Position numbers and translations under genes: made by a program
Notes under the pieces: generated by a model
Database searches by the model: none
The model's input: only the letters and a program-made list of their open reading frames with translations
What the model was told of the DNA's origin: nothing
Origin: Gordius sp. MW1
Taxonomy: Eukaryota > Nematomorpha > Gordioida > Gordea > Gordiidae
Assembly: GCA_964036665.1 (NCBI GenBank)
Contig: OZ038533.1
Span: 5,354,413-5,418,412 of the forward strand
DNA length: 64,000 nucleotides
Direction: 5' to 3'
Shown here: positions 33,445 to 44,673 of the stretch, in pieces
How positions within the stretch are numbered: position 1 is the stretch's first letter
Layout of the letters: each line of letters opens with the position of its first letter

Positions 33445-34370
33445 ATACCTCAAGCTATTACATGATTATCTTCTCTAAACATTCCGAAATTGCAAATACT
33501 TTAAAGCCTGATATTTTGTATTTATATTAGTATTTATAAAAAGTTTATTTTCGCCTCTTTCTTCGTATATGCATGCATAGTGTAACGAGTAATATATTAC
33601 TCTTATGTATAAATAAAATATGAAAATTTATTGGTTGCCAAATGGGGACCTTGTGTTTTTGATATAGACTCAATCCTTTCTGCTTAAATACTATTGTTCT
33701 CTTAAAGCAAACTTTTACATTATAGCAACCCAAACAGGACCATTGTTAATTCGTGACATAAATTTATATTAAAAAATATGCTTGGCACAAGCTCGTAGAA
33801 TTTAACCCAATATTGCCAATATGCCCTAATTATATTTACGTTTAAATGCTACAGGATGTCTTTTATTCTTTTTAAATATTTTTAATTTATTGTGGTATTT
33901 AGGGTATTATAGCATAGTGGTCTCATAGGTTTCTTTTTAAAATAAGAGTTCGTTTGATTTATCATACTATATTTGGCATGGAAAATTACGCAAAACACCA
34001 CCAACTTAAACAAGTGTTAAAAGTGTATATACACTATGAGTTTAAATATATTATAATATTCAAATTTAAGTATAAATTTAGTATGAATTACAGAAAAGTA
34101 ATAAACACATATTATTGGGTAAATAAATTATAAATACATGCAAATTTTTTTAAAATTCTAATCTTGTTCAATTTTAACTTAAACTAAGTATTCAACAAAC
34201 CTCACGACGGTGCCTGCCACATTTGTCTATAGCAAGACAATTCCGATAATGAAATTCCTAAAATAAGCGTCTCAATATAGATTGTTCTGAAAATTGTAAG
34301 CTTAATGTTGAGGACCTTTTTTAGAAAGTTAATTTGTTAATCCGGAAATTTCGAAATTATGTCTAATAAA
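33445..34370. other. 3' flank of FBXO3, no further gene seen
   Basis: AT-rich; an AATAAA at 33612 is a candidate poly(A) signal for FBXO3. Nothing else recognised. Confidence 0.4.
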
Positions 34371-34378
34371 TAAATAAC

Positions 34379-35960
34379 CATAGACTAGATAGACTGCTCA
34401 TTATACGTACACACGTACCGAAAAAGTGATGCCAATTTTACCGCCATCTTGAACATAAGAAGCAATCAACGTTATAATGGGATTCTATATATTCTCTATT
34501 TTTTAACTTCTATCTCACCCGGGGAGGGGGGGGGGGCAAGGGGGTGTTTTGCCCCCCCAAATTTTCTACCCTCTTTCTGATGCGGGGGAGAGGGGGATCA
34601 GGGGGTGTTTTGCCCCCCCCCCCCCCTAATTTTTTACCCTCTTTCTAATGCGGAGGAGGGGGGGGGGGGCAGGGGGGTGTTTTGCCCCCCCCCCCCTTGA
34701 TTTTTACCCTCTTTCTGATGCGGGGGAGAGGGGGGGGGGGGCAGGGGGTGTTTTGCCCCCCCCCTTATTTTTTACCCTCTTTCTCACACGGGGGGGGGGG
34801 GGCAGGGGGTGTTTTGCCCCCCCCCCTAATTTTTTTACCCTCTTTCTGATGAGAGGGGGCAGGGGGGGGGGGGGTGTTTTGCCCCCCCCCCCCTAATTTT
34901 TTACCCTCTTTCTGATGCGGGGGAGAGGGGGATCAGGGGGTGTTTTGCCCCCCCCCCTTTTATTTTTTACCCTCTTTCTGATGCGGGGGAGAGGGGGGGG
35001 GGCAGGGGGGTGTTTTGCCCCCCCCCCTCCTAATTTTTTACCCTATTTCTGATGAGGGGGAGAGACGGGGCAGGGGGTGTTTTGCCCGCCGCCCTTTATT
35101 TTTTACCCTCTTTCTCACCCAAGGGGGGGGGGGCCCCCCTAATTTTTTACCCTCTTTCTGATGCCGGGGAGAGGGGAGGGTGATTCGCCCCTCTTCTTAT
35201 TTTTTACCCTCTTTGTCACCCGGGGGGGGGGGGAGGAAAGCCCTTTTTAACCCTTTCATAATATTTTTGTGAATTTGTGCGGTCACAGTGGTGACAAATG
35301 TCATAATCAACATTTTCTATTGAAATTTATTTTTTTTATTGAAAATTGACTATCACCCCCCCCCCCCCCTCTTCCCGGCATCAGAAAGAGGGTAAAAATC
35401 AAGGGGGGGGGGGGGCAAAACACCCCCCTGCCCCCCCCCCTGTGTGAAAAAGAGGGTAAAAAATTAGGGGGGGGGCATAACACCCCTCTGCCCCCCCCCT
35501 GTGTGAGAAAGAGGGTAAAAATTCAGGAGGGGGGGCAAAACAACCCCTGCCCCCCCCCTCTCCCCCGCATCAGAAAGAGGGTAAAAAATTAGGGGGGGGG
35601 GCAAAACACCCCTCTGCCCCCCTCTCCCCCGCATCAGAAAGAGGGTAAAAAATTGGGGGGGGGGGGGCAAAACACCCCTCCCCGGCCCCTGCCCCCCCTC
35701 TCCCCCTCATCAGAAAGAGGGTAAAAAATTGGGGGGGGGGGGGCAAAACACCCCCTTGCCCCCCCTATCCTCCGCTGAGAAAGAGGGTAAAAAATTGGGG
35801 GGGGGGGGCAAAACACCCCCCCTCCCCGGGTGAGATAGAAGGTAAAAAATAGAGAATATATATAGAATCCCATTATAACGTTGATTGCTTCTTATGTTCA
35901 AGATGGCGGTAAAATTGGCATCACTTTTTTAAAGGGAATTAGCAGTCTATCTAGTCTATG
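34379..35960. mobile_element. foldback element with G-run tandem arrays in inverted arms
   Basis: Ends CATAGACTAGATAGACTGCT and AGCAGTCTATCTAGTCTATG. Perfect 8-bp duplication TAAATAAC (34371-34378 and 35961-35968). Inverted arms of ~120 bp (GATGCCAATTTTACCGCCAT...) flank arrays of a ~65-85 bp unit, TTTTTTACCCTCTTTCTGATGC plus a G-run, GTGTTTTGC and a C-run. There are about ten units on the left arm and about seven inverted on the right. The spacer (35265-35350) is unique. Proline-rich open frames here come from the G/C-runs and are not genes. Confidence 0.9.
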
Positions 35961-35974
35961 TAAATAACACATAT

Positions 35975-36101
35975 CATGGGCGTAGCCTGCCCCCCCCCCC
36001 TAAATGACAAAAAATATAAAAATTTACGTTCCCCCTCCCCCTAATTGAACTTTTAAACGTTTCGCCCCCCCCCCCTAATCCAAAGCCTGGCTACGCCCAT
36101 G
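35975..36101. mobile_element. miniature hAT-like element, CATGGGCG family
   Basis: Ends CATGGGCGTAGCCTG and CCTGGCTACGCCCATG. Flanking octamers do not match; its right side abuts a truncated hAT. Confidence 0.75.
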
Positions 36102-36601
36102 GTGGTAGTTCATTATTAATTCATACTACATAAATATATATTCATAAAACAAATAAAAGTAAGCATAAATTTATTTAAGGATACATTTGCAAAATATTTT
36201 TGAAATCAAATGTGGCACGATATTGTAGATTTTAACATCCTCATGGGGGTAGCCAGGATTGAATTTAGAGGGGGGGGAGGCAATAATGATTAAGGGAGGG
36301 GGGCTATATAACCTTTCTTAAAATTCTAGCCATAATTTGATAATATATCTAAATTTTTCTAGATTTAGAGGGGGCTGCCACCCCCTGGCTACGCCCATGC
36401 ACACCACAATTTTTCTTACTCTCGCGTTGGATACCAAAATTTGAAACGCGCTCGGGAGGAATTCGTTTAAAAAATTAAACGCCATCGGGCCGGGTTGGGT
36501 TTGTAATTTTTAAAATGCTTTCGGGTCGAGTTCGGGTTAAAAAATTTAAAATGCTCTCGGGTCGGGGTCGGTTTGAAAGAAAGTGACTTTGCATTTCTCT
36601 A
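36102..36601. mobile_element. left-truncated GGGTC-type hAT with nested CATGGGCG element (36242-36399)
   Basis: Similar to 23829-24464 over its length, including the nested miniature element (CATGGGGGTAGCCAGG ... CTGGCTACGCCCATG) and the flank GCACACCACAATTTTTCTTA. It ends with a decayed GTGACTTTGCATTTCTCTA. Confidence 0.75.
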
Positions 36602-37344
36602 GTTTGGGACCTAAAAAAACAATTAAATTAGGGCTTAGATTTAATGGCGCTTTAAATTTTGATCCCTTTGTTAGGTTGAGACCTTTATGCTAAAATTCAA
36701 TCTAAATATAGAAAAAAATATGCTAAGGCAAAAATTGGGTTTGATTTAGATAAAAAATATTTTGGCAAAAAGGATTATTTAAATCATGTTTTTTGTTTTA
36801 TTTGCAATAAAATATAATTTTTCTATATTACATTTTCATTCAAATTGCCCTTAATGTCACCATGGACATTTTTAATTAACAAATTAATTTTGGTTAAGAT
36901 ATTAAATCAAAAAGATTTAATATTTAACTGCCTTGCTTGCAACTAAAATTAATATCTTTAATTGTGAGGTATATTATAATCATTAAGTAATTCATTCAAA
37001 TTTTGCCAGTACATTAGTACTAACTAATATTGTTGCATGCATAGACTAGATAGACTGCTCATGCCACATGTTACATATGGTTTATTTGTCAAATTTTCCT
37101 CCATTTTGAAGAATGCAACTGGTGTATTTTAACCATGTATTACCTTCCTCACTAGTTTATAAATTAAAACGAACGTAAATAAATTAATATTATACAAAAT
37201 AGCAATTAAAATAGATGGCGCTATATTATCAAACAAACTTTAATCGCATTTTTTACATTTTTAATTTTTATGAATTTTTTTTTAAGTATATTCATTTATT
37301 AAGTTATTGGTATCACATGGTAAAATACATTGGTAAATAAAATA

Positions 37345-39055
37345 ACTCGGGCCTTCGGCCCTCGTGGGAAGGGGGAGAAGGGAAGGGAAGAGGGGAAGGG
37401 AAGGGGGGACAACTCATCTGTACTTCGTATAAATGTATCATATTTGCTATGCAATTTATGGGCGAGAAAGGTGGGAAGGGGCGAGAATGCCTATAGGGGG
37501 GTATTAAATGCCTAATGAGTAATTAATTATTTATACAAATTTTCCATTATAGGCAAAATGTAATATAGGCAAAATGTAATATAGGCAAGGGTTAGGGTTA
37601 GATTTAGTGTTTGCATCTAGTTGCGTATTACATTAGTTTTTATGGCCTTTAGTGATTATGGGTCTAACAAACATTATATTATAAAACAACACAATGTTAA
37701 GAATTTGCAGAATTGTTGGGAGAAATTTTTTGTTGAATTTGAACAATTTTTAATTAAAAAAATCAAAAATTTGGCCAATGGTCACTTTTTCTCTATTGGT
37801 CAGTACCAACAGATACTCTATAAGTCAATGATAGCCAAAAAAACGGAAAAAAAAATTTTGATGCTCACTTTGGCCAATGGTCATTTTTTCCATTGGTCAG
37901 CAGCCAGCACACGGTAAAAGTGGATATAAATTCATAAGAGTAAAAAAAACGAAAAAAAAATTTCGAATCTTGGCCAATGGTCATTTTTTCCATTGGTCAG
38001 CAGCCAGGACACGGTAAAAGTGGATATAAATTCATAATAGTCAAAAAAAAACGAAAAAAAAGTTTTCGAATCACATTTTGGCTAATGGTCATTTTATTCC
38101 ATTGGTCAGCAGCCAGCGGACGGCCAAAAAGTCATAATAGCAATGGTATGAACAGGAACAATCATAATAGTCAAAAAAAAACGAAAAAAATAATTTCGAT
38201 TCACATTTTGGCCAATGGTCATTTTTTCCATCGGTCAGGAGCCAGCGGACGGCCAAAAAATCATAATAGCAATGGTAGTAACAGGAACAATCATAATAGT
38301 CAAAAAAAACGAAAAAATAAACTCGGATTCACATTTTGGCCAATGGTCATTTTTTTCATTGGTCAGCAGCCAACGGACGGCCAAAAAGTCTTATTATCAA
38401 TGATAGTAACAAGAACAATCATAAGAGTCAAAAAAACTCCGGGATTCTAACCCAAAAACTAGTTAAATTGCATAGCAATTAAAAGTAAACAACTTTTATT
38501 TATGTTTATTATATAACATTGGTCAGCAGCCAGCGGACGGCCAAAAAGTCATAATAGCAATGGTAGAAACAGGAACAATCATAATAGTCAAAAAAAACGA
38601 AAAAAATAATTTCGATTCACATTTTGGCCAATGGTCATTTTTTTTCATTGGTCAGAGCCAGCGGACGGCCAAAAATTCTTATTATCAATGATAGTAACAA
38701 GAACAATCATAAGAGCCAAAAAAACTCCGGGATTCTAACCCCAAAACTGGTTAAATTGCATAGCAATTAAAAAGTAAACAACTTTTATTTATGTTTATTA
38801 TATAACTAGTTAAATTGCATAGCATTAAAAGTAAACAACTTTTATCTATGTTTATTATATAATAGATAATTTAACAAATCTTATATATAACACACCGAGG
38901 GAGATAGAGATGAGGGGTGGGGCACCTCTTTCTCATGCATTAATTTAAAAAAGCGATAACCTAATATACCCAATGCAAATAGATAGGGAGGGTAACGGAC
39001 AACGGACAAGGGACGGACACCAAAAAACGAGCCCATAAATTGCATAGCAATTAAT
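37345..39055. repeat. minisatellite-bearing interspersed element, copy B (reverse of copy A)
   Basis: Begins ACTCGGGCCTTCGGCCCTCG and a G/A-rich tract, then GGCAAAATGTAATATAGGCA, then six to eight ~120-bp units (TTGGCCAATGGTCATTTTTT, GGTCAGCAGCCAGCGGACGG). It ends near GCCCATAAATTGCATAGCAA (39031-39050). It is the reverse complement of 9605-11475 apart from indels, and holds three copies of TAAATTGCATAGCAATTAAA near 38460-38830. Confidence 0.8.
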
Positions 39056-39139
39056 ACTAAAAAGAAAACGCGTTAAAATCTAATTAAATGGCATTGATCC
39101 GTGTTAGTGATCTTTTGCCTGATGTAGAAGAATTCCTTA

Positions 39140-40401
39140 GGTTTCTAAAGAAGAATACGTCATAGCTTTCCCGATTAGTTTGAGGAAAGCGAGAGCCTCT
39201 GAACCTAGGTTTCCAATAGTGGTAGCCACCACGGGGATGAAAACTGTATTGGTGAGAGTGGAATATTTTTCGGTTTTTTTCCTCTCTGTGTTGATTATAA
39301 GGTCAGGGGAAGAGTTTGAGGGGGGAAGATATCGACCGTAGTAAAATCCCAAGTGAGATTTAGACCGCGGGACCAAGGTATGAGCGTTAGCCCGTCTGGT
39401 ATTTTCCCGTCGGTCGTACTAAGCCGACAGGCTCTAGGGTATTGGGAAAACCGGCTTTTTGAAGGTCCTATGATTTTGTTAATTCCCGCATGTCTGGGGT
39501 TGCGGCCTTTGCTGTACTTGCAGTGAAGAGAATGGTGTCCATTGGGTTGGACCGGCTGTTTGCAGAGCTCGCACATATATGGGGAAACGATGTCGCAGCC
39601 GAGGCGGAGGCCTATGGCGATGCTTGATTCTTCACCAGACATATGAAGACCCAGATTCCTGCTCGGGATCGCTTCGAGCCATTCGTAACCGCTGTTGGAG
39701 GAGGCCCAATTGAAAAGGAGTTTTCCCTGGCATAATTCGCTCGAGGAGAGGAAAGCTACGGAACGTGCTATTAGGGGAAGGTCCCATTCCTTTTGAGTCA
39801 CTCCAAGTGGTCGTTCGGCCGACTCGTGCTTGTCGGCATCCCACATGTAAAGAGCCTCTTGAAGATGCGGGTCTGGGAGGGATGTGATCCCTGAGATTAG
39901 ACCGTCGGTACTCATACGAGATGAAATGAATCCCGCTGGTGCAATCTGTCGTGGGGATCTAATTCCGATTCCCCCAGTTTTAGAGGGAAGGGATGCCTGA
40001 AGCCATTGTAGGGGACTAAATTTAAGGTTGAGGCAGGTTTCAAAAAGATTTTGTATGCTCCGTTCCATGAGGTTGAGTTGCTCGCGGCAACCGAAGATAG
40101 GGGATGTACGCAGGGCGTGGTTAATTTTAGGGATTAAAAGGAAGTTTTTTGCCAAAAAGATGGCGTGGTGAGGGGTAAGTTTCAGTAGTGTGGGTTTAAT
40201 GGCCTCTATAAAGGTTAAAAATTTGGTCAGGAGGCGCTCGGAAGATGTGAGTCCTCCTAGTGGTGCGCCAAGGTGGCTGAACTGGTCTAGACTGACGAAG
40301 GGAAAGGGGAGCGTTGAGGGATCTATTGATGGATCCCTACTGTATATTTCGCATTTAAGATGGTTGAGCTCGAGGCCTATAGAGTCTAAAGTAAATGATA
40401 T
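39140..40401 (-). pseudogene. 5'-truncated RLE-type LINE: RT palm end, zinc knuckle, endonuclease-like domain
   Basis: The minus frame is open from about 40401 to 39295. It starts inside the RT after the catalytic core (GLELNHLKCEI, FSHLGAPLGG) and passes KINHALRTSPIFG, LPSKTGGIGIRS and IAIGLRLGCDIVSPY. A CCHC-like zinc motif follows (CELCKQPVQPNGHHSLHC), then PDGLTLIPW ... WDFTTVD. The latter, with a later KKTEKY after a one-base shift near 39330, fits the PD-(D/E)XK pattern of restriction-like endonucleases of early-branching LINEs. The end reads FIPVVATTIGNLGSEALAFL. The start is truncated as in target-primed reverse transcription. The precise clade is uncertain. Confidence 0.65.
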
Positions 40402-40817
40402 TTATTTTAAAATGCTGTTTTTGACATCTATCCAATTCAATATTTTTTATTTACCCTTTTAAGATTATTTAATTAGCGAAAATTATAAATTTCTATATGA
40501 TCATTACTTTACAATGTGCCTTTCAAAATGGTGGAAAAAAGGGTACACATTTTGCGTTGATGAGCAGTCTATCTAGTCTATGGTTGTATGCAAACTTAGC
40601 CTTTAATCATCATATCAAAAAAGATTATATAAATTACAATTATTCATATTACCCTATGTAATCAAATTCAACTTAAGGATTGGGACAGAATTGTATAACT
40701 AGAGTATTTAAAAACGCAGATATTAAAAAATTCAAACAAGGGATAGCGTTACCTTAAAAATTTATTAGTTATACAATTTATAGTTGTACTTGGGGTTGGT
40801 GATTTTATAAACTTACT

Positions 40818-41947
40818 AGGTGAACCCGGCAAACGTTGTTTTGCCATTTACCCGGGTGTATTAGCAGAAAATATATCATCTTATAAATAAATTTCAATAG
40901 ATTAAGAATATATCAAATATAATTGGTAAGTGTTTAGTATGCAAAAATTTTTAAACAGATATTTAAAGAGGGTCCAAGGCCCAGGCCCACTTTAATTTAT
41001 TTAGCCACGCAGGAGGGATTTCTTTCTTTCATCTTCATAAAATTTGTATTTTTATAATCACGCAGGAGGGGACACGACCGTCCTATAATAATAATAATTG
41101 ACGTGAAAAATAAGCAAAAAAATGACTTTGATTTAACATGGGCGTACGCAGGTTTTGAATTAGGGTGAGGCAGAATTAAAAAAAAAATTTTTATGACACC
41201 AAAAAAAAATAATTTAAAAATTTTTTAGCGAGCAAAAAAAAGATCTCGACATCCAAAAATTGTCCTTACCAAAAATTTTCCTGAGGGCAAAAAAAGGTCA
41301 TCGACTATCCAAAATTTTGGCAGTGGCTAATTAGCGAGGGGCAGTGGCTAATTAAGAAAGGGCAGTGACTAATTGGGGGGGGGGGCAAAACATATTTTTT
41401 TTTAATTTTTAAGCTTGTTTGTATTGAAAATTTTTTTTTTTAAATTAGGGGGGGGGGGCAGCCCCCCCCCCTCTGCGTACGCCCGGGCAGTGGCTAATTA
41501 AGAAAGGGCAGTGACTAATTGGGGGGGGGGGGGCAAAACATATTTTTTTTTAATTTTTAAGCTTGTTTGTATTGAAAATTTTTTTTTTTAAATTAGGGGG
41601 GGGGGCAGCCCCCCCCCCTCTGCGTACGCCCATGTAATTTAATGTTTTAAATCGTACAAAGTTTCCATTTTCCACAGCATATGACTACATTTATCACAAC
41701 ACTACCTACACGCATGCTGCACATGCACACACATATTTTCATTTAGATACGCAGTAGTCGTGAGGTTGCGTTTGATTGACGATTTCTCGAAAACTACTGG
41801 ACCAATTGTTTCGAACAAATCTTAAAACATGCTCTGGAGTGTCAGGAATAAAGTGTGAAATTTTGAGCCAAATCGGTCTGGTAGTTTTTTAAAATTGGTG
41901 GCGGCATACACACAAACATACATAGTTTCATTTTTATATATAAGATA
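40818..41947 (+). repeat. interspersed repeat, CTAGGTGAACCCGGC head, ACAT/TATATA tail
   Basis: Head CTAGGTGAACCCGGCAAACG. The 3' part has GAGGTTGCGTTTGATTGACG and CCAAATCGGTCTGGTAGTTT, then a simple CATACACACAAACATACA tail and TATATATAAGATA. Related to 11612-13553. Contains a CATGGGCG element at 41137-41634. Confidence 0.6.
41137..41634. mobile_element. miniature hAT-like element, CATGGGCGTACGCAGG variant, internally duplicated
   Basis: Ends CATGGGCGTACGCAGG and CTCTGCGTACGCCCATG. Flanks TGATTTAA and TAATTTAA match at 7 of 8. A stretch of ~130 bp (GGGCAGTGGCTAATTAAG ... CTCTGCGTACGCC) is present twice inside, including a second right end. Confidence 0.85.
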
Positions 41948-42221
41948 TTGGGGAAGAGCATATTAATACTTATTAATTGCTAAGCAATTTATTATGGTAA
42001 AGTTTAGCATAAGCCTTAAAGAAATGTCACTGAGTTTTAAATGTAATTTAAGTTTCTTCTACAAAATAAACGCATAACCATGACCTAAAATACTTTGTAG
42101 AATCTAATGTTTATATTCCTCTGGTTCATTCATATGGTAACGGGTCTGACCTGATTTAATATGAAAGAAAATTTTTATGCAGCAATAAAACATTTAAGCT
42201 TCATATACTATACGTCATATG

Positions 42222-42456
42222 ACGTCATTATTAAGTGCTAAAACGTATAAAACAACGTATAAAACAAAAAAACGTGACCCCTCAAAAACTACTGGACCGA
42301 TTTGGCTCGAACAAATCTTAAAACATGCTCCGGAGTATGGGGAATAAACTGTGAAATTTTGAGCCAAATCGGTCTGGTAGTTTTCCAAATTTGGTGGTGG
42401 CATACACAAAAACAAACAAACACACACACATAGTTTCATTTTTATATATAAGATAT
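42222..42456 (+). repeat. 3' end of the same interspersed repeat as 40818-41947
   Basis: Contains AAAACTACTGGACCGATTTG, CCAAATCGGTCTGGTAGTTT, a CA-rich tail and TATATATAAGATATA. Confidence 0.6.
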
Positions 42457-43115
42457 ACTATAATTTCTCATTAAAAGCATAATATTTTACTAAAAGAATG
42501 TTTAATTTTAATTTATTTTATGCTTAATTATTTGAAAAGGAGGGAGAGGGGTGATAACTAATTTAATTATATATCATTTTTACGGTGAGACCTAAATTGC
42601 AATGAGAGTGTATCAGCATTTTTTGAAATTTTTTAGCATTAATATTGCTACTGAAGTTCAATTATTAACAATATTAACAAATTAGGAGGTGAATTTTAGA
42701 AAAAAAGGAACCCGAAATCTAAATCTCACGTCGCCCGTTTTTCCCTTTATTTCTAAAGATCATGCAAACTTGTAATTTAAATCAGAGACCAAAAAACCTT
42801 GGTGGGCCGGGCCACCTATTTACCTTACTTCGCGACATCTGAATGTCTTACATATATCCTACCGTTTCTGGATCTTAAATGTTTATTCATAACTGTTTAT
42901 TTCGATACCTTCGTATGCCACGCATTTCTAAACTCCTTAAAATGACCTAAGCTGGTATTCCTTCTCCTATTTCGATTCTTTTAGACAACTCCCGGCTCCC
43001 AAATCCAAAAGCCCTCCCACCCTTAATTTTTCATCACGGTTGAAGAATCCAGGGGTTTGTCCCGAACCCGAACCCTTGAACCCGAACCGGGTAAAACCCG
43101 ATGTTTTACAGAACC

Positions 43116-43304
43116 TGTAGAGAAATATATTCTCTACTTTAGCTTTATTTATAACCCAAAATAAAAATGATTCGAAATGCTAATAATATGAACCGATGTA
43201 AAAATGATTCGAAATGTTAATAATATGAACCGATGAAATTGGAGGAAGATAAAAACATATGTGTTTCGTCGACTTGCTACATTTTCAATGTTTATGTCGC
43301 TACA
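43116..43304 (-). repeat. 3' LTR with an internal 37-bp duplication
   Basis: Same sequence as the other LTR except a second copy of the 37-bp block AAAATGATTCGAAATG...ACCGATG, which accounts exactly for the 37-bp length difference, and a few substitutions. Confidence 0.95.
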
Positions 43305-43513
43305 GATATTCTCCCCCTAGATTGTTAGGAGTAACACTAAACGATATTAGGTGGACACCATCTTGCCTGTGTATCACTTGTATTGCAAAGTCTTTTGGGC
43401 CAATGGACATGTCTGCCACTGCGAGTGGTTTTGACTGGTTGTTGTTCCTGCTCTGGTTCTTGTAAAATAGGTTTCTTGAGGGAGGTTTCTTGATTATGTA
43501 CCGGTTTCTTGCT

Positions 43514-44647
43514 TTATACATAAGCGGGCTTCAATCGGTCGATTGATATGGAGTCCTTTTTTCCATTTTTCTTGATTATAAAGTACTTTGGTCTACGAAG
43601 TAAGACTTTGAGTGGTTTGCGTACTGTATCATTTCTGACAAACACTTGCGGTGTTTCCCACAGGTATCGATTTACCTGTTCTTTTGTTTCGCCATGGTGG
43701 TGTGGCACGGGGTACGGCGACGCCATCATCGCTTCTCTCAACTTCTCGACGAATTGATGTACTTGTTCTGCTGATTGTTGCGTTGTTTCTTGTGAGAATT
43801 AATCTCCTGGGAGACTTAAGTTAGTCCCGAATAGCACTTCCGCCGGTGTGCGACCAATGTCTTCCTTGATGGTTGTGCGGATACCTAATAGGACAAAGGG
43901 CAGAACTTCACTCCATTTTGTGTTTCCTGAGGCTTTTAACGAAGCCTTTAACTGCCGGTGGAAACGTTCGACTACCCCGTTCGCGGACGGGTGGTAAGCT
44001 GTAGTTTTGATGTGTTCGCATCCTAAAATCGTCGCGAACTCTCTAAAAAGCTGTGACTGAAACTGGGATCCCCTATCTGTGGTAACTGTACTCGGAACCC
44101 CATAATTTGCCACCCAGTTCTTGATAAATTTGTCCGCGATAACTTCGGCGGATGTTTCTTTAAGTGGTATGGCCATGGGCCATCTCGAGAAACGGTCAAC
44201 TGCCGTTAGCATGTAAGTGAACCCGTTGGAGAGTGGTAGTGGTCCTACTACATCCAAGTGGACATGAGCGAATCTGGCATCGGGTTGTTTAAAAGTACCT
44301 GGTTTCGTAATGGTGTGTCGGTGTACTTTACAACGTTGACATCTTATGCATGTTCTTGCCCAGTTAGTGACGTCCTTGTTGATAGATGGCCAGACTACGC
44401 GACTAGTGATGAGCTTTAGGGTGGATCGAACTCCCGGGTGTGATAACGAGTGAAAATGGTCAAAAACTGTTCTCCTCAGTGCGTCAGGTATGACCGGTCG
44501 AGGTTTAGTAGTCGACAAATTACAAAGGATTTTGTTATCTGACCCTGGGATGGGTAATACTTGTAGTTTTAGTGAAGTAGTATCTTCTAAACCTTCCAAA
44601 GACTTGTCGTTTTTTTGGTGCTTGCTAATGTCGTCTAATTCTGGCAT
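43514..44647 (-). pseudogene. pol: Integrase of the nested Ty3/gypsy element
   Basis: HHCC zinc site (HFHSLSHPGVR ... CIRCQRCK) and DDE core (HLDVVGPL, TTDRGSQFQS, NGVVERFHRQLK). An in-frame TAA at 43799-43801 follows LSLPGD. The C-terminal region (FVRNDTVRKPL, GKKDSISIDRLKPAYV) continues in the same frame to 43514. One stop codon therefore separates a complete DDE core from its tail. Confidence 0.92.
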
Positions 44648-44673
44648 TTTTGGAAGATTTACCGCGTCTACTC

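Larger units (their letters stand above)
37040..40582. mobile_element. composite foldback element, CATAGACTAG family
   Basis: Ends CATAGACTAGATAGACTGCT and AGCAGTCTATCTAGTCTATG, with similar inner arms of ~75 bp (TTTTGAAG / CATTTTGAAAGG side). Flanks GTTGCATG (37032-37039) and GTTGTATG (40583-40590) match at 7 of 8. Inside lie minisatellite copy B and a 5'-truncated LINE. No transposase is seen. Confidence 0.75.

Noticed and set aside
34648-35901. Proline-, glycine- and arginine-rich open frames
   Set aside because: They are translations of G/C-run tandem units in the foldback element and appear on both strands in all frames.
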